Below are positions 1-7,676 of a stretch of DNA of 64,000 nt, piece by piece. Position numbers and translations under genes: made by a program. How positions within the stretch are numbered: position 1 is the stretch's first letter; each line of letters begins with the position of its first letter. This stretch comes from Gudongella sp034004165 (lineage in GTDB: Bacteria; Bacillota; Clostridia; Tissierellales; Tissierellaceae): NCBI GenBank assembly GCA_034004165.1, contig JAVEXI010000002.1, positions 14,759 through 78,758 of the forward strand, given 5' to 3'. The notes under the pieces are model-generated. The model was not told the origin of the DNA and searched no databases. It was given only the letters and a program-made list of their open reading frames with translations.

Positions 1-1784
1 CAGATTACAATTTTGACTTTGTGCTCGAAATTTTCCAATGACTCTTTACTTAATATTGTTGAAGGTGTCGTTTGACCAGCATCCTTTGAGTAAAGAGCTG
101 CTCCGTAAGCTCCCATAAGACCAGCTATATTGGGTCTAATTACCTTGTGCCCAAGCTCATCTTCAAATGCCTTTAATACAGTGTCATTGTAAAAAGTGCC
201 CCCTTGAACTACGATGTTTTCTCCCAGTTCCTTTCCTGAAGATGTCCTAATTACTTTGTATAGAGCATTCTTGATTACACTAATAGACAAGCCTGCTGAT
301 ATATCAGCTATTGTAGCTCCATCTTTTTGTGCCTGTTTTACAGATGAATTCATAAATACTGTACATCTAGAGCCCAGGTCGACAGGTTTTTTAGATTCAA
401 TCCCAAGTTTTGCAAAATCATTTATATCGTAGCTCAGGGCTTCAGCAAAAGTCTGAAGGAAAGAACCACAGCCTGAAGAACAAGCTTCATTTAAAAATAT
501 ACTGTCGATTACACCGTCTTTTATCTTAAAGCATTTTATATCCTGACCACCTATGTCAATAATAAAATCTACATCAGGTTTATATTTTTTAGCTGCTGTG
601 TAATGAGCGATAGTCTCAACTACACCATAGTCAAGTTGAAATGCGTTCTTCATAAGTTCTTCACCATAGCCTGTAACGGCTGATGATGCTATCTCTATCC
701 ATGGATAAGTACTGTAGAATCCCAATAAGAATTCCTTGATTATGGGTACTGGATTACCCTGGTTTGTCATATATACAGATTTTAATATCGTGTCGTCCTC
801 TGCCATTATAACCGCTTTCACAGTGGTTGAGCCTGCATCTATACCCAAGTAGGCCTTACCTTTGTATTGTGCAGGGTCTGAGTAAACGACTTCTTCCTTA
901 TTGTGTCTTTCTATAAACTCATCGTATTCTTCAGATGTTTCAAATAATTTCTTAAGGCCATCAAAATTGCCTTCATCTTCATCGGTGGAGAGTCTTTCTA
1001 TCAGTTCTGCAACATTTATATGCTTATCTACTGGGTTATATGCTGCTCCCATGGCTACATAATAAAGTGAATTCTCAGGGCATATCCCCATGACTTCTAA
1101 AGTATTGTCGAAGCTTTCTCTTAGCTGTGAAAAGAATGTAAGCGGTCCACCAAGATAAACTATTTTCCCTTTTATTGGCCTACCTTGGGCAAGTCCCCCT
1201 ATCGTCTGATTTACTACAGCCTGAAATATGCTTTGGGACATATCGCTCTTACTGGCACCTTGGTTTAAAAGTGGTTGTATATCTGATTTAGCGAAAACTC
1301 CGCACCTTGAGGCTATTGTATAAGTTTTATCGTAACCTCTTGCAAGTTCGTTCATATCTGTAAGGCTGACACCCATAAGTGTTGCCATTTGGTCGATAAA
1401 AGCACCAGTTCCACCTGCACAAGAGCCATTCATCCTAACTTCCATTCCGTTTGTGAGGAATAGTATCTTTGCATCTTCACCGCCGAGCTCTATTACAACG
1501 TCGGCTCCATCAATCCTGTTCATGACGGAAATTCTTGTGGCGTATACCTCTTGAATAAATGGAATGTCAAATTTTTGCGCAAGCCCCATTCCCGCTGACC
1601 CCGATATTGACAGCGGTGCTTCACTTAATTCAGGAAATTTTTCAGAGATGTCTTTGAGCAGTAAAATTGTCTTTTCCCTGATCTGTGAAAAATGTCTTTC
1701 ATAAGAATGAAATACAAGATTATCCTCAGAATCCAATACTACGCACTTTAGTGTCGTTGAACCTACATCCAGACCAATTCTCAT
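1..1784 (-). CDS. Acyl-CoA dehydratase activase (HgdC/BcrAD-BadFG type), 3'-truncated
   Basis: The frame is open from ATG 1784 (after GGGTGAT) to the window edge, so about 594 N-terminal residues are visible. Two ASKHA ATPase modules lie in tandem: one starts with GLDVGSTTLK, the second (about residue 310) with GIDAGSTTVK. Each carries the Cys pair that in HgdC-type activators bridges a [4Fe-4S] cluster across the dimer: NGSCAGGTGAF with SRCGVF, and NEACSSGCGSF with SRCTVF. Known family role: ATP-driven one-electron reduction of 2-hydroxyacyl-CoA dehydratases (or benzoyl-CoA reductase) in anaerobes. Proteins with doubled modules often continue into DUF2229 and dehydratase-like parts to about 1,400 residues; that part lies outside the window. 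The substrate is not deducible. Confidence 0.88.
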   Translation of the reverse strand, partial: MRIGLDVGSTTLKCVVLDSEDNLVFHSYERHFSQIREKTILLLKDISEKFPELSEAPLSISGSAGMGLAQKFDIPFIQEVYATRISVMNRIDGADVVIELGGEDAKILFLTNGMEVRMNGSCAGGTGAFIDQMATLMGVSLTDMNELARGYDKTYTIASRCGVFAKSDIQPLLNQGASKSDMSQSIFQAVVNQTIGGLAQGRPIKGKIVYLGGPLTFFSQLRESFDNTLEVMGICPENSLYYVAMGAAYNPVDKHINVAELIERLSTDEDEGNFDGLKKLFETSEEYDEFIERHNKEEVVYSDPAQYKGKAYLGIDAGSTTVKAVIMAEDDTILKSVYMTNQGNPVPIIKEFLLGFYSTYPWIEIASSAVTGYGEELMKNAFQLDYGVVETIAHYTAAKKYKPDVDFIIDIGGQDIKCFKIKDGVIDSIFLNEACSSGCGSFLQTFAEALSYDINDFAKLGIESKKPVDLGSRCTVFMNSSVKQAQKDGATIADISAGLSISVIKNALYKVIRTSSGKELGENIVVQGGTFYNDTVLKAFEDELGHKVIRPNIAGLMGAYGAALYSKDAGQTTPSTILSKESLENFEHKVKIVI

Positions 1785-1864
1785 TTTTATCACCCAATTA
1801 AATAATTATATCTATATCTTACATCAAATATTCAAAGTTGTATATATGACAGACTGCACATTAC

Positions 1865-1888
1865 AAAAAGAGCGGGCAATATGCCCGC
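1865..1888 (-). terminator. Intrinsic terminator of guaB
   Basis: A perfect 7-bp stem GCGGGCA/TGCCCGC with a 3-nt loop (1872-1888) is followed on the minus strand by TCTTTTTG. It lies 19 nt past the guaB stop. Confidence 0.85.
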
Positions 1889-1906
1889 ACTTTTGTCAAG
1901 TTGTCT

Positions 1907-3358
1907 TTATCCCCTTTGATAGTTTGGAGATTCTTTTGTAATTGTTATATCGTGTGGGTGGTTTTCTACCAGTGAAGCAGAAGTTATCTTTATCATTCTG
2001 GCTTTTTCCTGAAGCTCAGAAATGTCTTTTGCTCCAACATAACCCATTCCTGATTTTAATCCTCCAGTCAGCTGATAAACAACATCTCCAAGTTTTCCCT
2101 TGTAGTGTACTCTGCCTTCTACTCCTTCTGGAACGTACTTTTTAGTATTTTCCTGGAAGTACCTGTCTCTACTACCTGAATCCATCGCCCCTTCTGAGCC
2201 CATGCCTCTGTATTCCTTATATCTTCTTCCTTCGTATAAAACTTCTTCGCCTGGACTTTCTTCAGTCCCTGCAAATAGCGAACCCGCCATTACGACGTTT
2301 GCCCCAGCTACTATAGCTTTTGTAATATCTCCAGAGTACTTGATTCCACCGTCAGCAATCACTGGGACTTCATATTCTGCTGCTGCCTTTGCGCAATTCA
2401 TTACGGCAGTAATCTGTGGTACCCCAATCCCAGTCACGACTCGTGTCGTACAGATAGATCCTGGTCCGATTCCAACCTTAACTGCATCGGCACCGGCCTT
2501 AATAAGGTCTGCTGTAGCTTCAGCTGTCGCTACGTTTCCTGCAATTACTTGAAGATCTGGGTAATTTATCTTTATCTCGCGTACAGCATCAATAACTCCC
2601 TTAGAGTGACCATGTGCTGTATCTACAGTGATTACATCTACTTTGCTCTTAACCAGTGCAGCAACTCTTTCCATCATGTCTGAGGTTACACCCACGGCGG
2701 CTCCTGCCATTAATCTTCCTTGTTCATCTCTTGCTGAATTTGGAAATTCTATTGATTTTTCGATGTCCTTTATAGTAATCAACCCACAAAGCTTGAAATC
2801 ATCGTCGACGAGAGGAAGCTTTTCGATTTTGTATTGTTTCATTATTTCAAGGGCACCGTCCATGTCTATGTCCATGGAAGCAGTTTTTAAATTTTCTTTT
2901 GTCATTACTTCATCAATTTTTCTGCTGGTATCCTTTTCAAACCTTATGTCTCTATTGGTTAGTATACCTACAAGTACATTTGCCTCATCTACAATAGGAA
3001 CTCCTGATATCCTATATCTCTCCATAAGCTCAAGAGCATCGGCTATTATGTGGTCTCTTGACAGATAAAAAGGATCAGTGATAATTCCGTGTTCAGATCT
3101 TTTGACTCTGTCGACTTCCAGAGCTTGTCTCTCTATAGACATATTCTTATGAATTATACCTATTCCGCCTTCTCTAGCCATAGCTATTGCCATTCTGGAC
3201 TCTGTTACTGTATCCATTCCTGCACTCATAAGAGGTATATTTAGCTTAATTTTTTTAGTCAAAAACGTGCTTATATTTACATTCCTCGGCAATACTTCTG
3301 ATTTCCCAGGTAAAATCAGCACGTCGTCAAAAGTCAATCCTTCTCCAACAAACTCCAA
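1907..3358 (-). CDS. guaB: IMP dehydrogenase
   Basis: 483 residues, the usual bacterial length. It oxidises IMP to XMP with NAD+, the committed step of GMP synthesis, in the cytosol. The TIM barrel is interrupted by two CBS domains (about residues 95-205). The active-site loop GPGSICTTR holds the catalytic Cys (about 300), and the flap region contains YRGMGSEGAM. The start is TTG at 3358: GGGGGAG sits 6 nt upstream and no ATG fits better. The gene is apparently monocistronic, bounded by terminators on both sides. Confidence 0.97.
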   Translation of the reverse strand: MEFVGEGLTFDDVLILPGKSEVLPRNVNISTFLTKKIKLNIPLMSAGMDTVTESRMAIAMAREGGIGIIHKNMSIERQALEVDRVKRSEHGIITDPFYLSRDHIIADALELMERYRISGVPIVDEANVLVGILTNRDIRFEKDTSRKIDEVMTKENLKTASMDIDMDGALEIMKQYKIEKLPLVDDDFKLCGLITIKDIEKSIEFPNSARDEQGRLMAGAAVGVTSDMMERVAALVKSKVDVITVDTAHGHSKGVIDAVREIKINYPDLQVIAGNVATAEATADLIKAGADAVKVGIGPGSICTTRVVTGIGVPQITAVMNCAKAAAEYEVPVIADGGIKYSGDITKAIVAGANVVMAGSLFAGTEESPGEEVLYEGRRYKEYRGMGSEGAMDSGSRDRYFQENTKKYVPEGVEGRVHYKGKLGDVVYQLTGGLKSGMGYVGAKDISELQEKARMIKITSASLVENHPHDITITKESPNYQRG

Positions 3359-3446
3359 ATTTAACTCCCCCTTTAGGTTTCCAGTTCAACGATATTTTCT
3401 TAATAATGTAACAAACATGAGGTTCTATGTCAAGTAAAGTTTGTTG

Positions 3447-3488
3447 CAAAAAAGCAAGAGGGTTCAATCGCTTTTAGCTATTGAACCC
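3447..3488 (-). terminator. Intrinsic terminator of the ArsR-family gene
   Basis: The 9-bp stem GGGTTCAAT/ATTGAACCC (3460-3468 with 3480-3488) is followed on the minus strand by TCTTGCTTTTTTGC. It insulates guaB from the regulator gene upstream. Confidence 0.85.
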
Positions 3489-3518
3489 AAAGATTATGTA
3501 CTATCTGCCTGAAAGCTC

Positions 3519-3830
3519 TTACTGGTTACTGGCTTTCGGTTTTCTGTAGCAAATGCAATCGCTTTTGGGATGTGTTATGTGATTCAGATACTTGAATAAA
3601 TCGTCCAGAATTTCATTATTCAGTGAATAGCACATCCACTTCCCTTGTTTTTTGCACTTAACAAGGCCAGATCTTACTAGGATCTTCATGTGGTGAGAAA
3701 TAGTTGGCTGTGTCAGGTCAAGACCTTCTAAAATGTCGCATGCACACATCTCACCGCATGAAAGCATGTCAAGTATCAGTAATCTGTTTCTGTCGCCCAG
3801 TGCTTTCAGTACTTCAACTCTTCGATCCAT
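3519..3830 (-). CDS. ArsR/SmtB-family metal(loid)-responsive repressor
   Basis: 103 residues, a typical single winged-helix ArsR protein. DNA-recognition helix region: LTQPTISHHMKIL (about 40-52). The alpha-3 sequence EMCACDIL closely resembles the ELCVCDL As(III)-binding motif of plasmid ArsR, with Cys about 28 and 30. A further CIC lies near the C-terminus. This predicts an arsenite/antimonite or soft-metal sensor. No arsenic transporter or reductase gene adjoins, so the target is unknown; autoregulation from the promoter just upstream is likely. Confidence 0.85.
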   Translation of the reverse strand: MDRRVEVLKALGDRNRLLILDMLSCGEMCACDILEGLDLTQPTISHHMKILVRSGLVKCKKQGKWMCYSLNNEILDDLFKYLNHITHPKSDCICYRKPKASNQ

Positions 3831-3873
3831 AAAGCCTCACACCCCTGACATTAATATTTATCTATTTATATTT

Positions 3874-3902
3874 ATAATAAACTATTGTCCATAATTTGTC
3901 AA
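3874..3902 (-). promoter_or_regulatory. Sigma-A-type promoter of the ArsR gene
   Basis: On the minus strand, TTGACA (3902-3897), a 17-bp spacer and TATTAT (3879-3874), about 44 nt before the start codon. The AT-rich stretch between -10 and the start (3841-3873) is the natural place for an ArsR operator, but I see no clean dyad. Confidence 0.7.
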
Positions 3903-4035
3903 TCTATTTGGATTGAATTGTTTTGTTTTCGCGTAAATTTTATAATTCTAGTTAAATAACCATAGATTACCTACTTTAGGCTCTATTTTTCTCTAAATAT
4001 TTACAATAATATTGTTTTAATATTGACATTTAGGA

Positions 4036-4070
4036 ATAAAAAAAAGCTCCTGTATAAATTTACAGGGCTA
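4036..4070 (-). terminator. Intrinsic terminator of the papain-fold gene
   Basis: On the minus strand, CCTGTA/TACAGG with an outer AGC/GCT extension (one bulge), followed by eight T. The stop codon of the gene lies inside the loop of the hairpin. Confidence 0.75.
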
Positions 4071-4617
4071 TTCTATATTTCATGCTATTGTAATCTCTTA
4101 GATAACCTTCAAATACAAACTCCAGGTCTTTGTTGCTCATGATATCCATCGGCGAAGTAAGACCAGGATTTTTAGATGTTATTTCTATGCCGCTGTTCAA
4201 AAGTACTTCTGATACAAACTGAGAACAGAAGTAATTGTACTGGCGGCTTAGTGGATGATTGAACATCGCACTTACAACCCCAAGGAAGTTGTATCCGTAT
4301 TTATTGCTTTCTCTCTTAAATCTCTCCAGTTGTTCTACCAACATATCGTGCTGCTCTTTACTTACTTTTAGTGAAAACAAAGCACAGGTAGTGTTTGGAA
4401 ATCTTCGATAGGTTCCATTTACGACGTCTTCTCTGACAAAACCTGCTAAAACTGGATTATAAGGCCTAAGTCTTCCAAAACTATACAACTCGTTTAGATC
4501 TCTATCTAGCGATACAGAGACGTGAGTATATGGGTCTTTGGTATATATGTTAATGGCTCTGGAAAACATTGATCCACTATGAGAAAGAAGTATGTAAATA
4601 GTAGATTCAGAATTCAT
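4060..4617 (-). CDS. Permuted papain-fold (NlpC/P60-like, YiiX-type) protein
   Basis: 185 residues, no signal peptide or membrane segment seen. The order of motifs is that of circularly permuted papain-fold proteins: a His-containing strand DPYTHVSVSL (His about 31) precedes the Cys-containing helix YNFLGV...YFCSQFVSEVL (Cys about 131). These families include amidases, acyltransferases and viral-type proteins; the substrate cannot be told. Good RBS GAGGTGAT before ATG 4617. It stands alone between the ArsR gene and groEL, each with its own terminator. Confidence 0.7.
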   Translation of the reverse strand: MNSESTIYILLSHSGSMFSRAINIYTKDPYTHVSVSLDRDLNELYSFGRLRPYNPVLAGFVREDVVNGTYRRFPNTTCALFSLKVSKEQHDMLVEQLERFKRESNKYGYNFLGVVSAMFNHPLSRQYNYFCSQFVSEVLLNSGIEITSKNPGLTSPMDIMSNKDLEFVFEGYLRDYNSMKYRIAL

Positions 4618-4756
4618 ATTAGATCACCTCGAAACTTAATTAGATTTATTTTACTTCTTTCTTCAAAAGTATGCAACACTAAAGTTTGTGATTATTTTAT
4701 TAAGCTTTGCTCCGTAAGAATGTTTGCCAGACCTATTGACATTTTTACAAATCGGT

Positions 4757-4787
4757 ATACGAAAAGGCTCCGGATATCTCCGGAGCC
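4757..4787 (-). terminator. Intrinsic terminator of groESL
   Basis: A perfect 9-bp stem GGCTCCGGA/TCCGGAGCC (4766-4787) with a 4-nt loop, then CTTTTCG on the minus strand, 9 nt after the groEL stop. Confidence 0.88.
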
Positions 4788-4795
4788 AATGTTTC

Positions 4796-6424
4796 TTACA
4801 TCATGCCGCCCATTCCACCCATGCCGCCCATTGCAGCCATTGGGTCTTCTTTTTCTATGTCGACTACGGCACCTTCTGTCGTCAGTACCATTGAAGCGAC
4901 GCTTGAAGCATTCTGAAGTGCTGACCTGGTTACTTTTGTCGGGTCTACAATTCCTGACTTAACCATATCTACATATTCTCCAGTCATTGCGTCAAATCCA
5001 AATCCTATTTCAGCTTCTCTAACTTTTTCAACGATTATAGATCCTTCTAGACCAGCATTTATAGCGATTTGTCTCAAAGGTTCTTCCAGTGCTCTCAAAA
5101 TGATTGATACCCCAGTCTTTTCGTCTCCCACTGTACTTTCAAGCAAGTGTTCAACCTTAGGAATTGTGTTAAGAAGAACTGTTCCACCTCCGGGAACGAT
5201 TCCTTCTTCTACTGCAGCTCTGGTTGCTGCAAGAGCATCTTCAATTCTCAGTTTTCTTTCTTTAAGCTCTGTTTCCGTTGCAGCGCCAACTTGAATTACA
5301 GCTACGCCACCAGAAAGTTTAGCTAGTCTTTCTTGAAGTTTCTCTGAATCAAATTCTGATTCTGTGATTTCAAGTTGTGCCCTTATCTGCTTAATTCTAT
5401 TCTGGATGTCTTCTTCGCTTCCTTCGCCATTTACTACAACAGTGTTTTCCTTATCAATTTTTACTTTAGCAGCTCTTCCCAGCATTTCTACTGTAGCTTC
5501 CTTAAGATCGTATCCCAACTCTTCGCTGATTACCTTTCCGCCTGTAAGGATTGCTATATCTTGAAGCATCTCTTTTCTTCTGTCTCCAAAACCTGGCGCT
5601 TTAACAGCTACACAGTTGAAAGTGCCTCTAAGTTTGTTCACAACCAGAGTTGCCATAGCTTCGCCTTCAATATCTTCAGCGATTATTACAAGAGGTTTGC
5701 TCATTTGGACAATCTGCTCAAGTATTGGCAGTATTTCCTGTATATTTGAAATCTTTTTATCTGTTATAAGAATATAAGGATTTTCGTATTCAGCTACCAT
5801 TTTCTCTGTATCTGTCACCATGTAAGCTGAAACATATCCTCTGTCGAACTGCATCCCTTCGACTACATCGAGAGTAGTTCCCATGGATTTTGATTCTTCA
5901 ACCGTAATTACTCCATCGTTTCCTACTTTCTCCATTGCATCAGCGATTAGTGTCCCAATTTCCTCATCTCCTGCAGAAATTGAAGCAACCTGTGCTATCG
6001 CCTCTTTTGATGCAACTGGTACAGAAGCAGCTTTTATGCTTTCAACAGCTTCTTCTACAGCTTTTCTGATACCTTTTTGTAGAATCATAGGATTTGCTCC
6101 TGCTGCAACGTTCTTCAGTCCTTCTCTTATTATAGCCTGTGCCAACAGCGTAGCAGTAGTAGTGCCGTCCCCAGCTACATCATTAGTCTTTGTGGCAACT
6201 TCTTTTACTAACTGAGCTCCCATATTTTCGTACTGATCTTCCAGTTCTATTTCTCTTGCTATAGTAACACCGTCATTAGTTATTAAAGGTGAACCAAATT
6301 TTTTCTCTAAAACAACGTTTCTTCCCTTTGGCCCTAAAGTTACTTTAACAGTATCTGCAAGGATATTAATTCCTTTTTCCATTGAACGACGGGCATCTTC
6401 CCCAAATTTTATTTCTTTAGCCAT
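4796..6424 (-). CDS. groL: Chaperonin GroEL (60 kDa)
   Basis: 542 residues, full length. It forms the double-heptamer folding chamber that works with GroES and ATP in the cytosol. Visible marks: NVVLEKKFGSPLITNDGVTI near the N-terminus, the ATP-site loop AGDGTTTATLLA (about 86-97), GRRK-like GDRRKEML in the apical domain, and the typical Gly-Met tail ending GGMGGMGGMM. The start ATG 6424 has a purine-rich GGGAGAG upstream. It is the second gene of the CIRCE-controlled groES-groEL operon, 43 nt after groES. Confidence 0.98.
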   Translation of the reverse strand: MAKEIKFGEDARRSMEKGINILADTVKVTLGPKGRNVVLEKKFGSPLITNDGVTIAREIELEDQYENMGAQLVKEVATKTNDVAGDGTTTATLLAQAIIREGLKNVAAGANPMILQKGIRKAVEEAVESIKAASVPVASKEAIAQVASISAGDEEIGTLIADAMEKVGNDGVITVEESKSMGTTLDVVEGMQFDRGYVSAYMVTDTEKMVAEYENPYILITDKKISNIQEILPILEQIVQMSKPLVIIAEDIEGEAMATLVVNKLRGTFNCVAVKAPGFGDRRKEMLQDIAILTGGKVISEELGYDLKEATVEMLGRAAKVKIDKENTVVVNGEGSEEDIQNRIKQIRAQLEITESEFDSEKLQERLAKLSGGVAVIQVGAATETELKERKLRIEDALAATRAAVEEGIVPGGGTVLLNTIPKVEHLLESTVGDEKTGVSIILRALEEPLRQIAINAGLEGSIIVEKVREAEIGFGFDAMTGEYVDMVKSGIVDPTKVTRSALQNASSVASMVLTTEGAVVDIEKEDPMAAMGGMGGMGGMM

Positions 6425-6467
6425 TTATTACACTCTCCCTTTTGCTTTGTTATTCTTAATTGATTTG

Positions 6468-6752
6468 TTATCCTTCTACTACAGCAAGGATATCCATAAG
6501 CTTAATTATTGTAAGTTCTTCGCCGTCTGCTTTAATTTCTGTTCCAGCATATTTTGAAAATATAACTTTGTCTCCAACTTTAACCTGCTCTTTCTTCTTT
6601 TCATCGTTAAGAATTTCGTCACCTATTGCAACTATTTCTGCCATTACTGGCTGTTCTTTAGCTGTTGAAGGCAGTACTATGCCACTTTTTGTCTTTTCTT
6701 CAGCTTCAACCTTTTTAATTATTATTCTGTCTCCTAAAGGTCTAAGATTCAT
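6468..6752 (-). CDS. groS: Co-chaperonin GroES (10 kDa)
   Basis: 94 residues from ATG 6752, chosen because AAGGAGG lies 7 nt upstream and the family N-terminus MNLRPLGDRIIIK begins there; an upstream in-frame ATG (6794) lies inside the CIRCE operator and is not used. The mobile loop region EEKTKSGIVLP is present, and the C-terminal half has the expected VGDKVIFSKYAGTE. It caps the GroEL ring. First gene of the heat-shock operon. Confidence 0.97.
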   Translation of the reverse strand: MNLRPLGDRIIIKKVEAEEKTKSGIVLPSTAKEQPVMAEIVAIGDEILNDEKKKEQVKVGDKVIFSKYAGTEIKADGEELTIIKLMDILAVVEG

Positions 6753-6787
6753 TGATATTCCTCCTTGTATATTGTGCTTTAATATTG

Positions 6788-6814
6788 TTAGCACTCATTC
6801 CTCTTGAGTGCTAA
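6788..6814 (-). promoter_or_regulatory. CIRCE operator (HrcA-binding site)
   Basis: An exact match to the consensus inverted repeat: TTAGCACTC, 9-nt spacer, GAGTGCTAA. It lies between the promoter and groES, so HrcA repression of groESL is predicted. Confidence 0.98.
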
Positions 6815-6826
6815 CATCTATTTAAT

Positions 6827-6855
6827 ATAATACTCTAAAATAAAAAGCTAATCAA
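6827..6855 (-). promoter_or_regulatory. Sigma-A-type promoter of groESL
   Basis: On the minus strand, TTGATT (6855-6850), 17-bp spacer and TATTAT (6832-6827), immediately upstream of CIRCE. Confidence 0.75.
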
Positions 6856-6923
6856 GTATATTTTTGCAAAAACATACTTTGTTAGCTTTTTTGTAAAATA
6901 TTAGAATCTAAACAATCATTGGA

Positions 6924-7607
6924 TTAAAATAATCCTACAGCAAGATAATATATTATTGGGATAAACACTGCAGGCAACATATTGGCCAGCTTAATCTTCT
7001 TAAATCCAAGCACGTTTACACCTATTGCCATAATCATAATCCCACCGACAGCAGACATTTCATTGATCAGCTCGGGCGTCATCAGATCTTTCACAGTACT
7101 GGCCAGAAGTGCGATTCCACCTTCGTATAGAAGCACTGGTACAGCAGCAAATGCCACTCCTATTCCCAGTGTTGAAGCCAGAATTATGGAAACTATAAAG
7201 TCTAAAACTGATTTTGCAAAGAGTATTTCGTGGTTTCCTGTTAAACCTGATTCAAGTGCTCCAAGTATAGCCATTGCGCCTACACAGTACATTAGTGATC
7301 CAGTGACAAAGCCCTTTGAAAAGGTAGAATCCTTTTGTCCAAACTTAGCCTCTAACGTGCTGCCTAGTTTTTCAAGACCTGAATCGATATCCATCATTTC
7401 TCCAAGGAGCGTACCTATGGCTATGGAAGCGAGTACGAGGATGATATTCTCCATTTTCAGAGCGCTCATCAACCCTAATACCACAACAGTTATTGCAATT
7501 CCATCCATTATCGTTTCAGTATATTTTTCTTTTATTCCCTTTTTAAGGATAACTCCTATGAGCGCACCTGCAAGCACACCTGCACTGTTTGCTATAGCAC
7601 CTAACAT
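6924..7607 (-). CDS. DUF554 family integral membrane protein
   Basis: 227 residues from ATG 7607, preferred over the ATG at 7622 because GGTGAT lies 4-5 nt upstream of it. It starts MLGAIANSAGVLAGALIGVILKK and has about six hydrophobic segments, with the conserved IAIGTLLGE and GSLMYCVGAMAILGALESGL stretches of the DUF554 (YdfK/YqgA) family. The biochemical role of the family is unknown; transport has been suggested. It stands alone. Confidence 0.85.
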   Translation of the reverse strand: MLGAIANSAGVLAGALIGVILKKGIKEKYTETIMDGIAITVVVLGLMSALKMENIILVLASIAIGTLLGEMMDIDSGLEKLGSTLEAKFGQKDSTFSKGFVTGSLMYCVGAMAILGALESGLTGNHEILFAKSVLDFIVSIILASTLGIGVAFAAVPVLLYEGGIALLASTVKDLMTPELINEMSAVGGIMIMAIGVNVLGFKKIKLANMLPAVFIPIIYYLAVGLF

Positions 7608-7676
7608 ATTATCACCGACCATTCTATTTAATAATTCTATGATACATGAAGGTGCCTAAAAATGAAAGTATTAGTT

